Shown here: positions 8,490 through 18,226 of the stretch, piece after piece
Layout of the letters: each line of letters starts with the position of its first letter
Position numbering within the stretch: the first letter of the stretch is position 1
Origin: Oscillospiraceae bacterium
Lineage (GTDB): Bacteria > Bacillota > Clostridia > Oscillospirales > JAAYXM01
Direction of reading: 5' to 3'
Assembly (NCBI GenBank): GCA_017421025.1
Contig: JAFQME010000016.1
Span: 1-64,000 of the forward strand
DNA: 64,000 bases
Notes under the pieces: generated by a model
Told to the model about the DNA's origin: nothing
The model's database searches: none
What the model saw: the letters and a program-made list of their open reading frames with translations, nothing else
Made by a program: the position numbers and the translations under genes

Positions 8490-9326
8490 ATGCCCGATAA
8501 AGTATCGCCCGGCCCGATTTGCGGAAGTGTTCCTCCCATCCGTGAAGCCGTGTGTATCCACACCAAACGCATCTACGATTCCTGCCGAGACAAGGAATGT
8601 ATCGAAGATTTGCGTGTTTTTCCCACCGCATCGTCTCAGGAAATCATTGACAATGCCACAAATGTGAAATGCAGAAAATCTGAACTTCTTTGGACTCAAA
8701 TCGATGTACAAGAGGTTACGTTTAACCGTGGATTCTACTCCGTCGATATTCGCTTTTTCTACCGCATCACAGCAGAAGCAACCAATTGCAATGGCCGACC
8801 GCAAGAAGTAACCGGTCTTGCGGTTTACGAGAAGCGAGTGATTCTCTTCGGTAGTGACGGAAGCGTACGTACATTTGACTCAAAAACCCCGTGCTGTGCA
8901 GCAGATATTTGTTCCGGAAACTCCAACATGCCTACCGCTGTTGTTGAAGCGCTCGACCCGATTTGTCTGCACATCAAGCTGCTTGACCCGTGTGCGTGTC
9001 CTTGCCCGTGTGAAACGCTCTGTGATGTCCCAAACTGCGTAACCGACTGTTTCTGTGAGTCACTCGTGGTTGGCGGCGATTGCAAGCGGCTTTATGTCAC
9101 CTTGGGTCAATTCTCGATTGTTCGCTTAGAGCGTGAAACCCAGTTACTGATGCCCAGTTTTGATTTCTGCATTCCGGACAAAGAATGTGTTGGAAGTGCG
9201 GCAGATGATTTATCCTCGCCGTGTGACCTGTTCCGCAAAATCAAATTCCCGCTCGACCAATTCTTCCCGCCGAATCTCTGCGACATTGACGGAGACTCCG
9301 CCGGTGGAAAATGCTGCTGCAAATAA
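8490..9326 (+). CDS. conserved cysteine-rich protein of unknown function, possible spore protein
   Basis: This soluble protein has 278 residues, 26 of them cysteine (about 9%). No signal peptide or membrane helix is seen. The N-terminal third has PIREAVCIHTKRIYDSCRDK, a pattern I associate with uncharacterised clostridial proteins. The middle has a beta-rich segment (FYSVDIRFFYRI), and a CACPCPC cluster occurs near residue 170. It ends in CCCK. The cysteine content, a position right after the ger operon and a sigma-K-like promoter suggest a disulfide-crosslinked coat or crust protein made in the mother cell. That role is inference. The ribosome site CAGGAGGT precedes the ATG. Its terminator is shared with the converging gene. 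Confidence 0.75.
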   Translation: MPDKVSPGPICGSVPPIREAVCIHTKRIYDSCRDKECIEDLRVFPTASSQEIIDNATNVKCRKSELLWTQIDVQEVTFNRGFYSVDIRFFYRITAEATNCNGRPQEVTGLAVYEKRVILFGSDGSVRTFDSKTPCCAADICSGNSNMPTAVVEALDPICLHIKLLDPCACPCPCETLCDVPNCVTDCFCESLVVGGDCKRLYVTLGQFSIVRLERETQLLMPSFDFCIPDKECVGSAADDLSSPCDLFRKIKFPLDQFFPPNLCDIDGDSAGGKCCCK

Positions 9327-9367
9327 GAACTCAACCCGTCACGATCCCTTGTTACTCTATAATAGCA

Positions 9368-9399
9368 CAAAAGGACATCACTCTTGTGATGTCCTTTTG
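9368..9399 (+). terminator. bidirectional terminator between converging genes
   Basis: A perfect 13-base-pair stem (AAAAGGACATCAC with GTGATGTCCTTTT) with a 4-base loop. On the minus strand it also contains the stop codon of the radical SAM gene at 9378. Confidence 0.75.
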
Positions 9400-10358
9400 A
9401 TTTCATTCTCGTCCACAGTTCCTGTAATCACACGGATATTCTGACCGAATTCCTCTTTTAATCGGATGAGATTCTTTTTCTTTTGACCGATCATACATGA
9501 CAGACGGCTCGGATGCACCATTAGGATTTGTTCTCGTTCCGTCTTTTCCAAAATCGTCCGTGCTTTGCGGTAAAAACACTCGGAACGAACCAATTCTCCA
9601 AACGCAGGATGGTACACACCCGCACACACTGCATGGTCAAGTTCCAATGTTGGGTGAAGTCCCATACGAATCACTGCTATGCCGTGTTCGGAAAAGAGTT
9701 CTAATAGATCGGCGCAGATGCTCACACCTTGCTCCAACGTAAGAGGCTGATACTGTCCTTCACGCCACAAAAGTTCCAGCGGAGTCCCCTTCACCACTGC
9801 CACCGGATAAATTCGTACTGCATCCGGTGCAAGAGAGATGATTTCATGCGCAGTCGTTTTTGAAGAAGTCTCACCCGGTAGTCCCACCATCATTTGCAAC
9901 ACCAAGCGAAACCCGAACTTCTTTATGATGCGGGACGCAATGCGTGTATCCTCTGCGGTATGTCCACGTCCGGAAGCAAGCAGCACCGGATTCTCCATCG
10001 ACTGTGCACCCAGTTCAATTTCACGCACACCGGCTGCAAAAAGACGTGCGGCACAAGCCTCATCAATTGCATCCGGACGTGTAGAAAGACGAATCTCTCG
10101 TACACTTCCGTTTTTGAGAAACGGCTGTACCGCATCTAAGTATGCAGTTTGCGCCTCATCGGAAAGCGCAGTAAAACTACCGCCATAGAACGCCACTTGC
10201 GGAATGGCAGGGGCGCACTTTTGGAGTCCGATTCTGATTTGCTCGGTCACTTCCTCTAGCGAAACCGGGCGACCCGCAATTGCATTTTGATTGCAAAACA
10301 CACATTGATGAGGACATCCCATATGGGATATAAAGATGGGGATAATGGAATTTCTCAA
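9378..10358 (-). CDS. radical SAM protein, Elp3-like
   Basis: This 326-residue radical SAM enzyme has its iron-sulfur motif at CPHQCVFC (Cys15, Cys19, Cys22), followed by the SAM-binding YGGSFTAL. Conserved segments STRPDAID and LGAQSM match the Elp3/coproporphyrinogen-oxidase-like branch. It lacks the acetyltransferase domain of true Elp3, and substrate and product are unknown. The best start is TTG at 10358, inside the stop codon of rnc (TTGA overlap); starting at the next ATG would remove the first beta strand of the barrel. It is the last gene of the operon. The same rnc-radical SAM pairing is common in Clostridia. Confidence 0.85.
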   Translation of the reverse strand: MRNSIIPIFISHMGCPHQCVFCNQNAIAGRPVSLEEVTEQIRIGLQKCAPAIPQVAFYGGSFTALSDEAQTAYLDAVQPFLKNGSVREIRLSTRPDAIDEACAARLFAAGVREIELGAQSMENPVLLASGRGHTAEDTRIASRIIKKFGFRLVLQMMVGLPGETSSKTTAHEIISLAPDAVRIYPVAVVKGTPLELLWREGQYQPLTLEQGVSICADLLELFSEHGIAVIRMGLHPTLELDHAVCAGVYHPAFGELVRSECFYRKARTILEKTEREQILMVHPSRLSCMIGQKKKNLIRLKEEFGQNIRVITGTVDENEIKRTSQE

Positions 10359-11038
10359 TGGTCGATCCCCATAAGTGCGAGCGCTTTTTTTGCAGCCATT
10401 TGCTCGGCTTCTTTTTTACTGTGTCCCTCGCCTTGACCGATCACATTGCTGTTAAGCAGGACTTCCACCTGGAATTTTTTATCATGATCGGGTCCGCAAG
10501 CACCAAGCATCCGATAAGACAGAATCTCACCCGGATTCTTCTGCACGATTTCTTGCAGGGCTGTTTTATAGTCACGAATTGCGTTCTGGTCAACCGCATC
10601 CGCTCCACGGATTACAAATTTATGGACAAACTTACGAGCAGGTTCTTCGCCGCCATCTAAGTAAATTGCGCCAATCACAGCTTCAAATGCATCCGCCAAA
10701 ATCGAATCACGTTTTCTTCCGCCACCGCTTTCTTCTCCACGACCCAAACGCAAATGATCTCCCAATGAGATTGTGCGTGCGCACGCACACAGTGACCCCT
10801 CACAGACCAATGCCGAGCGCATTTTGGTAAGTTCCCCTTCCATCACATCCGGGTAGGTGGAATAAAGAAATGTGGCAGTAATTACCCCTAACACTGAATC
10901 TCCCAAAAACTCCAATCGTTCATTACTAACGCAGTTTTTTTCTTTACATTCATTGACAAACGAACTATGGGACAATGCGGTCAGGAGCAAATGTTTGTTT
11001 TTAAAATGATATCCAATGATTTTTTCGAGTTCTTTCAT
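10355..11038 (-). CDS. rnc: ribonuclease III
   Basis: This 227-residue enzyme cuts double-stranded RNA and processes rRNA precursors. The catalytic domain has the signature NERLEFLGDSVL (about 39-50) and the second acidic site DAFEAVIGAIYLD (about 115). A double-stranded-RNA-binding domain occupies about 155-225 (DYKTALQEIVQ...KKEAEQMAAKKAL). It lies 12 bases after plsX and overlaps the radical SAM gene. Many Clostridia have acpP between plsX and rnc; here it is missing. Confidence 0.96.
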   Translation of the reverse strand: MKELEKIIGYHFKNKHLLLTALSHSSFVNECKEKNCVSNERLEFLGDSVLGVITATFLYSTYPDVMEGELTKMRSALVCEGSLCACARTISLGDHLRLGRGEESGGGRKRDSILADAFEAVIGAIYLDGGEEPARKFVHKFVIRGADAVDQNAIRDYKTALQEIVQKNPGEILSYRMLGACGPDHDKKFQVEVLLNSNVIGQGEGHSKKEAEQMAAKKALALMGIDH

Positions 11039-11050
11039 GGTACCATCCCC

Positions 11051-12052
11051 TTAATCTTCTGCATCAATCGAAAGACTTGCAATATCACGTGTGATATCGT
11101 CGATGATTCCGGTATTCACATATTCCGCAGCAACACGGATTGCATTTTTCATCGCAGTTGCTTTTGCTGAACCATGCGCCTTGATGACTGCACCACGCAG
11201 CCCCATAATGGGAGTTCCACCGGTTTCGTTATAATCCATTTTTGATTTTAAGGTACGAATCCCATCTTTCAGCACAAGTGCAGAAAGCTTCGTAAACAAA
11301 TTCTTTTTGAGCATTCCTTTGATCATGCCACCAAAGAACAAGCCGGCACCCTCGACGGTTTTAAGAAGTACATTTCCGGTAAACCCGTCTGTAACAATAA
11401 CATCGCAGCCGCCCAAAACGACTTCACGGGCTTCCATATTTCCGACATAGTTTTTCACGGCAGTCTTCAAAAGTGCGTTGGTTTCCTTTTCCAGGGTCCG
11501 TCCCTTATGTTCCTCTGTACCGTTATTCAAAAGTGCTACACGTGGGTTTTCAATTTTCAAAACACGTTCAGCATAGTACGCACCCATCAAAGCAAATTGT
11601 TGAAGATAAGCAGGTGTGCACTCGACATTAGCGCCGCAATCCACCAACATACATTTTCCTGTTGCGGTGGGCATGGGAAGTGCAAGTGCTGCACGACGGA
11701 TGCCTTTGATGCGTTTGACCAACATGGTTGCGCCAACCAAAAGCGCACCTGTATTTCCTGCCGAAACAACTGCATCCCCCTCACCTTGTGCAAGCATACG
11801 AAGTGCAACGTACATGGATGCGTCTTTTTTTGCACGCAGTGTGGTGGTAGGATCATCTTCCATGGTCACAGCTTCTGCGGTATGCACAACTGTGACTTCT
11901 TCATCCAAAACCAGCGGGCGAATCTTTTCCTCATCGCCGACCAGAATAATCTCAAATCCGTATTCTTTTTTTGCCAACAGAGCGCCACGCACAATTTCAT
12001 CCGGTGCATGATCTCCGCCCATTGCATCTACGATGATTCTCAAATGATTCAC
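11051..12052 (-). CDS. plsX: phosphate acyltransferase
   Basis: PlsX is a peripheral membrane enzyme that converts acyl-ACP and phosphate to acyl-phosphate for phosphatidic acid synthesis. At 333 residues it has normal length. It begins [19 protein letters not shown], the family hallmark, and contains [13 protein letters not shown] and [13 protein letters not shown]. Its ATG overlaps the stop of trmFO by four bases. It sits in the trmFO-plsX-rnc run, and no FapR site can be recognised because there is no intergenic space. Confidence 0.96.
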   Translation of the reverse strand: MNHLRIIVDAMGGDHAPDEIVRGALLAKKEYGFEIILVGDEEKIRPLVLDEEVTVVHTAEAVTMEDDPTTTLRAKKDASMYVALRMLAQGEGDAVVSAGNTGALLVGATMLVKRIKGIRRAALALPMPTATGKCMLVDCGANVECTPAYLQQFALMGAYYAERVLKIENPRVALLNNGTEEHKGRTLEKETNALLKTAVKNYVGNMEAREVVLGGCDVIVTDGFTGNVLLKTVEGAGLFFGGMIKGMLKKNLFTKLSALVLKDGIRTLKSKMDYNETGGTPIMGLRGAVIKAHGSAKATAMKNAIRVAAEYVNTGIIDDITRDIASLSIDAED

Positions 12053-13350
12053 CTCTCTGTGTGTTCCAATGCCTCGAGCGCACGTTTGGAAAGCTCAGCA
12101 TTTTTATTTCGTTTTCCTTTTACACGGTATCCCAACGGCGGGAGCAAACCAAAATTGATATTCATTGGTTGGAATTTTTCAATTGCTTCGTCACTGATAT
12201 ATGCAGCAAGTGCACCGATGGCGGTTTCCCGAGGATATTCTACCGCTTCTTTTCCAAGCAATTTACGTGCCAATGCACGACCTGCCGTCATTCCGGATGC
12301 AGTTGATTCGATGTATCCTTCCACACCGGTCATTTGCCCGGCAAAAAATACATTTCGATCCTTTTGCGCAGAGTAATCCGAGCACAAAAGTTTCGGAGAG
12401 TTCAAAAATGTATTGCGGTGCATGACACCATAACGGACAAACTCCGCATTCTTGAGCGCAGGGATCATGGAAAAAACTCGTTTCTGTTCCGGAAATTTTA
12501 AGTGTGTTTGGAATCCGACCAGATTATACAAACTACCAGCGCTGTTATCACGGCGCAACTGCACCACAGCAAACGGGTCTTTCCCGGTTTTCGGATCAGG
12601 CAGCCCTACCGGTTTGAGCGGTCCGAACAGCAAGGTTTCCTCACCTCGGCGTGCCATAACTTCGACCGGCATACACCCCTCAAACACATTCCGGTCTTCA
12701 AACCCGTGAACCTCTGCTTCTTCCGCAGTGGTGAGTGCCTGCCAAAACGCACGGTACTCCGCTTCGTCCATTGGGCAGTTGATATAATCCGGGGTCCCTC
12801 GTCCATATCGGGACGCAAAATAGGCATGCTCCATGTCAATGCTCTCGGCACTTACAATCGGGGCTGCAGCATCATAAAAACTAAGGTATTCAGTCTCGCC
12901 GAAAAACTCTGCGATTGCATCAGCCATCGCATCACTGGTCAATGGACCTGTTGCGATGATAACAGGTCTCTCTTTGGGGAACTCGGTCACTTCTCCGGTT
13001 ACAACCGTGATATTCTCATGTTCTGTGATTCTTTTTGTGACAAGCGCAGAGAACGCTTCACGGTCCACCGCAAGCGCACCGCCTGCAGCCACACGGGTCT
13101 CATCAGCACAGGCCATAATGAGAGAGTCCAATCGACGCAATTCTTCTTTTAGCAGACCAACCGCATTTTCCAGTTGGTCGCTCCGAAGGGAATTAGAACA
13201 AACCAACTCTGCCATGCCGACACTGTGATGTGCCGGAGTCATTTTTTCAGGCTTCATCTCAAATAATGTTACCTGTATACCGGCATTCGCAAGCTGCCAA
13301 GCCGCTTCACAGCCTGCCAATCCTGCACCGATCACACTTGCTTTCAGCAT
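12049..13350 (-). CDS. trmFO: tRNA (uracil-54-C5)-methyltransferase, folate- and FAD-dependent
   Basis: This 433-residue flavoprotein makes ribothymidine at tRNA position 54 using methylenetetrahydrofolate. The N-terminal dinucleotide-binding fold reads [16 protein letters not shown], and the family-specific segment [21 protein letters not shown] follows. The C-terminal FAD site has [19 protein letters not shown]. The start lies 3 bases after topA, so they are one transcript. The topA-trmFO pairing is conserved in Firmicutes. Confidence 0.96.
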   Translation of the reverse strand: MLKASVIGAGLAGCEAAWQLANAGIQVTLFEMKPEKMTPAHHSVGMAELVCSNSLRSDQLENAVGLLKEELRRLDSLIMACADETRVAAGGALAVDREAFSALVTKRITEHENITVVTGEVTEFPKERPVIIATGPLTSDAMADAIAEFFGETEYLSFYDAAAPIVSAESIDMEHAYFASRYGRGTPDYINCPMDEAEYRAFWQALTTAEEAEVHGFEDRNVFEGCMPVEVMARRGEETLLFGPLKPVGLPDPKTGKDPFAVVQLRRDNSAGSLYNLVGFQTHLKFPEQKRVFSMIPALKNAEFVRYGVMHRNTFLNSPKLLCSDYSAQKDRNVFFAGQMTGVEGYIESTASGMTAGRALARKLLGKEAVEYPRETAIGALAAYISDEAIEKFQPMNINFGLLPPLGYRVKGKRNKNAELSKRALEALEHTER

Positions 13351-13353
13351 GGG

Positions 13354-15513
13354 TTACGACTCCTTTTTCTTTGCAGTCTTTTTTGCCGCAGTCTTTTTTG
13401 CGGTCGTTTTTTTCTCACGAACTTCCTGCGGGACAAAGTTTGCACAAGCTTCGTTATTGCAGACCAAGCGTTTTGCGCCTTTTCCTTTGCCCGAGCGTTT
13501 GAACAGGGTTTTGCCGCACAAATCACAGCGTTCTTTCTGCGGAACATCCCAGGTCATAAAGGTACAAGTCGGGAATGTTTCACAGCCGTAATAGGTATAT
13601 CCGTTTTTGGATTTCTTCTTTAAAATCTTACCGCCGCAAATCGGACACTCGCCCGGAGTCTCCTCAACAATCGGCTTGGTGTTTTTACACTCCGGGTAGC
13701 CCGGGCAAGCCAGGAATTTCCCAAATCGCCCGCTCTTGACTACCATTTTTTTACCGCACAATTCGCAGACAACGTCAGTCTCCTCGACCGGGAGTTGGAT
13801 TCGTTCGTCTTTGAGTGCTTCTTCTGCTTTTTCCAAGCTTGCAGCAAAATCGACGTAGAATTCTTCCAATGTTTGTTTCCAATTCACCTTACCGGATTCG
13901 ATGAGGTCCAGGTTTTCTTCCATGTGTGCGGTGAATTCCACATCAATGATACTGGGGAAGCGTTCCATCATCAAAGTGTTGACCACTTCTCCAAGCGGAG
14001 TTGGCTGCAAAGTCCGCTCCACTTTGACCACATATTCTCGGTCTAAAATAGTAGAAATGGTAGGCGCATAGGTACTCGGACGTCCCACGCCTTTTTCTTC
14101 CATTGCACGAATCAGGCTTGCCTCGGTATAACGTGAGGGCGGCTGAGTGAAGTGCTGCTGAGGAGTGAGTTCTTCCAGATTCAACGGCTCCCCTTCCACA
14201 AGGTCGGGCAAAGAATCGGTTTTTTCCTCTTCTTCCTCATCTTTTCCTTCCACGTACACTGCGGTAAAGCCTTTGAATTTCAACTTCTGACTGGTTGCAC
14301 GGAAGATATATTCATCTGCGGAAATATCCACAGCGATGGTATCATAAACCGCATTTGTCATTTGACACGCAACAAAGCGAGACCAAATCATTTTATACAG
14401 CTTATACTGTTCATTGGTCAAATTTCCACGAATGCTTTCCGGATCAAGTGCCACAGAAGTGGGACGAATCGCTTCGTGCGCATCCTGGGCGTTGCCTTTG
14501 CTTTTATAAACACGGAAGGAAGTCGGACAAAAAGACTCCCCGTAATGCTCTTTGATATAGTCACGTGCAGACATGACCGCCTCGGTTGAAAGACGGAGTG
14601 AGTCGGTACGCATATAGGTAATGAGACCGGTTGCGCCCATTCCCTCGATATCCACACCTTCATACAACTGCTGAGCAATTGCCATGGTTCGGCGAGGTGG
14701 CATATTGAGTTTTCGTGATGCCTCCTGCTGGAGGGTGGAGGTAATAAACGGCGCAGCAGGCGATTTTTGTTTTTCTGATCGCTTAATGGTTTTGACAAAC
14801 AGGTCTGCCTGCGCAACAGCATTCAAAATCTGCTCGGTTTCTTCTTGCGATGCCGGCTCAATTTTCCCCTCTTCAGTCCCATAGAAATGGGCGTTGAAAT
14901 ATCCGCTTTTCGGTGCAACACGGGAGAGCAGAGCATCAATCGACCAATACTCTCTCGGAATAAACGCACGAATTTCATTTTCACGATCTACCACCAAACG
15001 GGTAGCAACCGATTGCACACGACCCGCAGAAAGACCGCGACGAATCTTCCTCCACAAAAGCGGAGAAAGCTTGTAACCCACGATACGGTCCAAAATGCGG
15101 CGTGCTTGCTGAGCATCCACCAAATTTACATCAATCTCACGGGGATTTTTGATACTCTCCTGGACCACCTTTTTGGTGATTTCATTAAACGTCACACGCT
15201 TGGTGGTTTCCGGATCAAGTTTCAAGAGTTCCTTGAGATGCCAAGAAATTGCCTCACCTTCACGGTCCGGGTCGGTTGCAAGGAATACGCCATCACTTGC
15301 CGCAGCAAGTTTGCGCAATTCCTTAATCAAATCACCTTTTCCTTTGATTGGCAAATATTTGGGTTCAAACCCTGCCTCGATATCCACACCAAGCTGGCTC
15401 TTGGGTAAATCACGCAGATGTCCCATAGATGCCTTAACCTTATAATTACGCCCCAAATATTTTCCGATTGTTTTTGCCTTTGCCGGCGATTCTACAATAA
15501 CAAGATATGACAT
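13354..15513 (-). CDS. topA: DNA topoisomerase I
   Basis: This 719-residue type IA topoisomerase relaxes negative supercoils. The TOPRIM domain opens with YLVIVESPAKAKTIGKYLG. The catalytic Tyr is in GLITYMRTDS, near residue 298. Three C-terminal four-cysteine zinc modules follow (CELCGKK...CPGYPEC, CPICGGK...CETFPTC, CDLCGKT...CNNEAC), then a Lys/Ala/Thr tail like a histone H1 end. The ATG at 15513 has GAGGAG upstream; a TTG further up is rejected because it would overlap that ribosome site. It starts 14 bases after dprA. Confidence 0.97.
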   Translation of the reverse strand: MSYLVIVESPAKAKTIGKYLGRNYKVKASMGHLRDLPKSQLGVDIEAGFEPKYLPIKGKGDLIKELRKLAAASDGVFLATDPDREGEAISWHLKELLKLDPETTKRVTFNEITKKVVQESIKNPREIDVNLVDAQQARRILDRIVGYKLSPLLWRKIRRGLSAGRVQSVATRLVVDRENEIRAFIPREYWSIDALLSRVAPKSGYFNAHFYGTEEGKIEPASQEETEQILNAVAQADLFVKTIKRSEKQKSPAAPFITSTLQQEASRKLNMPPRRTMAIAQQLYEGVDIEGMGATGLITYMRTDSLRLSTEAVMSARDYIKEHYGESFCPTSFRVYKSKGNAQDAHEAIRPTSVALDPESIRGNLTNEQYKLYKMIWSRFVACQMTNAVYDTIAVDISADEYIFRATSQKLKFKGFTAVYVEGKDEEEEEKTDSLPDLVEGEPLNLEELTPQQHFTQPPSRYTEASLIRAMEEKGVGRPSTYAPTISTILDREYVVKVERTLQPTPLGEVVNTLMMERFPSIIDVEFTAHMEENLDLIESGKVNWKQTLEEFYVDFAASLEKAEEALKDERIQLPVEETDVVCELCGKKMVVKSGRFGKFLACPGYPECKNTKPIVEETPGECPICGGKILKKKSKNGYTYYGCETFPTCTFMTWDVPQKERCDLCGKTLFKRSGKGKGAKRLVCNNEACANFVPQEVREKKTTAKKTAAKKTAKKKES

Positions 15514-15527
15514 ACTGTTTACTCTCC

Positions 15528-16628
15528 TCAAAAGCCTTGCACCAATTGAAAGCGGCGACCTGCATTCTGACTGATGATGCCTTGTAGTTCTAACATGGTA
15601 AGTGCGGACAGCACCACTTGTGCCTCCAACTCGGATTTCTGAACGATTTCATCCGCTGTAAGTTCTCCATACCCAATGGTATGAAGAACTTGTTTTTCGT
15701 CGTCGGAAAGTTCACTCCAAGGAATACGATTCGACTGGCGCTCCTCTGCTTGCATAAGTTCCGGATAGCGTGTGCGATATTCTTCCAAAATATCCTCTAC
15801 TCCAAGCACCAATTTGGCGCCGTCCTTAAGCAGCCGATTGCTTCCTCGGTAGAGATAAGAATCGATATTTCCCGGTACAACAAAGAGATCACGATTTTGT
15901 TGATGCGCAAACCCTGCGGTTATCTGTGCACCACTTTTCTCCGGTGCTTCTACCACTAAGATTCCTCTGGAAAGACCACTGATCATGCGGTTTCGCACCG
16001 GGAAATTCCCCGGAAGCGGCGGTGTCCCCGGCGGGAACTCACTGACCACTGCACCATGTTCAACGATTTGTGCCATCAAGCGTTCATGAAATACCGGATA
16101 ACAAACATCCACACCGCATCCCAATACCGCAAGGGTTTCGCCTCCGGCATCCAGTGCACCGGTATTTGCCGCCCCATCAATCCCCTCTGCCATACCTGAA
16201 ATGATATAGGCACCGGATCGTGTCAGTTCTCCTGCCATACGGTAAGCAATTTCAATCCCGGATTGATCCGCTTTCCTGGTTCCAACCACACCAAAAGTGA
16301 AACGATTGTCGATATCAGGGAAAGTCCCTCGTACATATAAAACATACGGAGGATTTGCAATCTCACGTAAAAGCTGCGGATAAATCGGATCATCAATGGT
16401 GATGATCTGGATTTTCTCTCTTGCACAGATTTTGAGGATCCGCTCCACATCTCGCAAACTCTTTTTCCCAAGTTCTCTTCGTTCCCGATCGGACAAGCCG
16501 ACCGCTTGATAATCAGAGTCATGTGCGTCGTAGATGGCTCTGGCATCCCGAAACTTTGCAACCAAACGCAGTTTGCTGGACGGGGAGACCTCTTGCAGAT
16601 TCGAGAACCAAATCCAATACTGATTCAC
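15528..16628 (-). CDS. dprA: DNA processing protein, RecA loader in transformation
   Basis: This 366-residue protein has the DprA/Smf Rossmann fold. It protects incoming single strands and loads RecA. Hallmarks are FGVVGTRKADQSGIEIA, SGMAEGIDGAAN, VLGCGVDVCYP and FPPGTPPLPGNFPVRNR. A winged-helix DprA_WH-like domain ends the protein (about 300-366). A GTG at 16628 is chosen as start because GAGGTG lies 6 bases ahead; the upstream in-frame GTG at 16637 sits inside that ribosome site. No other competence genes are visible in the window, so uptake is unproven. Confidence 0.93.
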   Translation of the reverse strand: MNQYWIWFSNLQEVSPSSKLRLVAKFRDARAIYDAHDSDYQAVGLSDRERRELGKKSLRDVERILKICAREKIQIITIDDPIYPQLLREIANPPYVLYVRGTFPDIDNRFTFGVVGTRKADQSGIEIAYRMAGELTRSGAYIISGMAEGIDGAANTGALDAGGETLAVLGCGVDVCYPVFHERLMAQIVEHGAVVSEFPPGTPPLPGNFPVRNRMISGLSRGILVVEAPEKSGAQITAGFAHQQNRDLFVVPGNIDSYLYRGSNRLLKDGAKLVLGVEDILEEYRTRYPELMQAEERQSNRIPWSELSDDEKQVLHTIGYGELTADEIVQKSELEAQVVLSALTMLELQGIISQNAGRRFQLVQGF

Positions 16629-16638
16629 ACAACTCACC

Positions 16639-17394
16639 TCAACTCATTTGCCAAATCAAAATACTTGCCGCAACCGCAGCATTGAGCGACTCCGCCTGTC
16701 CGCTCATGGGGATAATCAGATTCTTGCAACGCTCTGCAAGTTCATTCCGTACACCGGCGCCTTCGTTTCCGATAATGACTGCGGCATTTTTCAGATTGAT
16801 TTCTCGCACATCCTTTGCACGATCACTCAACACCGCTGCATAAGTCGGGATTTCAGCGGCTTCCAGTGCATTGATTGCATCCATCAAATCCGCTTCCATC
16901 ACCGGGACCCGAAAAATCGATCCCATGGCGGCACGCACAGTTTTCGGATTATACGGATCTGCACACCCGTCCAAAACAACGCCGGAAACCGAGAAAGCAT
17001 CCGCAGTACGGATAATCGTACCGATGTTTCCTACATCCTGCAAATGGTCAAGCAAAACCATCCGAGGTGCACAAAGAAAGGGGTGCAAATTCATTTCACA
17101 TTCAAACAATACCGCTTGCGGACTATCCAGCGAACTCATCGACGAGAACACGCTCTCCGGAACAGCAAACACCGGATATGACTGTAGCCATTCACGTTCT
17201 GCCAAAAGTGTATCCAATTTGGATTCTTCCACAAATACTTGACGAATGACTGCGTTTGAACGATATGCTTCATCCAGCAGTTTCATACCGTCACACAAAA
17301 AGGTTTTACATGCATAACGATAGGAGCGGCTTGTCCCAAGTTTGCGCAGATGCTTGACTTTTGCATTGGTGCGACTTTCCACTCTTCCGACCAT
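16639..17394 (-). CDS. SpoU/TrmH-family RNA 2'-O-methyltransferase
   Basis: This 251-residue member of the SPOUT superfamily methylates a ribose 2'-hydroxyl in rRNA or tRNA. Residues 1-90 form an RNA-binding substrate domain. The SPOUT knot has three conserved motifs: LQDVGNIGTIIRTADAF, VIIGNEGAGVRNEL and IPMSGQAESLNAAVAASI. The exact target cannot be told from sequence; many such clostridial genes are annotated as 23S rRNA methylases. The ATG at 17394 follows GAGGAGG. A GTG two codons earlier is possible but overlaps the ribosome site. Confidence 0.9.
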   Translation of the reverse strand: MVGRVESRTNAKVKHLRKLGTSRSYRYACKTFLCDGMKLLDEAYRSNAVIRQVFVEESKLDTLLAEREWLQSYPVFAVPESVFSSMSSLDSPQAVLFECEMNLHPFLCAPRMVLLDHLQDVGNIGTIIRTADAFSVSGVVLDGCADPYNPKTVRAAMGSIFRVPVMEADLMDAINALEAAEIPTYAAVLSDRAKDVREINLKNAAVIIGNEGAGVRNELAERCKNLIIPMSGQAESLNAAVAASILIWQMS

Positions 17395-17412
17395 GCACAC
17401 TCCTCCTCACCG

Positions 17413-18087
17413 TTACGGCTCCATGCAAAGTTGAATCACTTTGACCGCTTCCATGTATTTTTTCTGGATTTCTTCATCGTTAGCACGAACGTCATTGACT
17501 ATTTTAAGCGCCATATACCAGCCGTCCCCTGCAGGGATACCGCACTCCCGAAATACACGATTTTGGTCGACTCGGACAAAGAATCGGTTTTCTGATTCGA
17601 TTCCAAAATCCGCAAGTGGTGCAAACGCACCGTCTGATGCATAAATCTCCATCAGTTCCAAATCCATGATATAGAGCACGATGTTATCATCTGCAAATGT
17701 AACACCGAGTTTCTGCCCGTTCATATAGGCATTATCGGAGTATTCATCTTCTAACGTACAAAGCATTTGCTGACCGACAGTGAGTGTTCCATCGCCATCC
17801 ACATCATCCATTTGTGCCTTAATCTGCTCATTGAGCACTTCTAGCTGCTCGGTCAAAACCAATTGTTCACCTGCAACCACATAGTCCAAATCACGGCAAT
17901 TCGGTGCAATAAGATCGCAAACAAGCCATACAAGCATGATTGTTGCAACCAGCACAAACAGGGCATGGTAACGGAAGTGGCACCAAAATACTGCCTTAAA
18001 CCAATACTTGAATTTCTCAAAAAAGGTCCCTTCCATATATCCCGGCTTGAACACTTCAAACAGCCCGTATTGATCTTTTCCTTTCAT
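17413..18087 (-). CDS. membrane-anchored protein of unknown function with an EF-hand-like loop
   Basis: This 224-residue protein has one membrane helix (about 41-63, YHALFVLVATIMLVWLVCDL) after a basic, aromatic cytoplasmic N-terminus. The remainder should be outside. Within it, DVDGDGTLT (about 94-102) resembles a calcium-binding EF-hand loop, as in dockerin repeats, but only one copy is present. I do not recognise a family. It heads the trmH-dprA-topA operon and has GAGGAGAA before its ATG. Confidence 0.75.
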   Translation of the reverse strand: MKGKDQYGLFEVFKPGYMEGTFFEKFKYWFKAVFWCHFRYHALFVLVATIMLVWLVCDLIAPNCRDLDYVVAGEQLVLTEQLEVLNEQIKAQMDDVDGDGTLTVGQQMLCTLEDEYSDNAYMNGQKLGVTFADDNIVLYIMDLELMEIYASDGAFAPLADFGIESENRFFVRVDQNRVFRECGIPAGDGWYMALKIVNDVRANDEEIQKKYMEAVKVIQLCMEP

Positions 18088-18143
18088 ACGTTCTCCTCGC
18101 TTTGCCCTATCAACTATCCTTTACCGAAACCCAATTACCTATA

Positions 18144-18172
18144 AGCATATCACACTTGAAAACAATTTTCAA
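18144..18172 (-). promoter_or_regulatory. candidate promoter of the trmH-dprA-topA-rnc operon
   Basis: The minus strand has TTGAAA (18167-18172), 17 bases, then TATGCT (18144-18149), about 60 bases before the first gene. It is a fair but not perfect match. Confidence 0.5.
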
Positions 18173-18183
18173 ACCTCTTTTTG

Positions 18184-18223
18184 AAAAAAAGAAAAAGAGC
18201 AGTTCAAAAAACCACTCTTTTTT
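18184..18223 (-). terminator. terminator after the ZIP transporter gene
   Basis: On the minus strand, AAGAGTGGTT pairs with GAACTGCTCTT (two wobble pairs), followed by a long T-rich run. It lies directly after the ZIP stop codon. Confidence 0.7.
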
Positions 18224-18226
18224 ATA

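Noticed and set aside
17690-17830. Dockerin domain in the membrane-anchored protein
   Set aside because: Only one EF-hand-like loop is seen; dockerins need two repeats.
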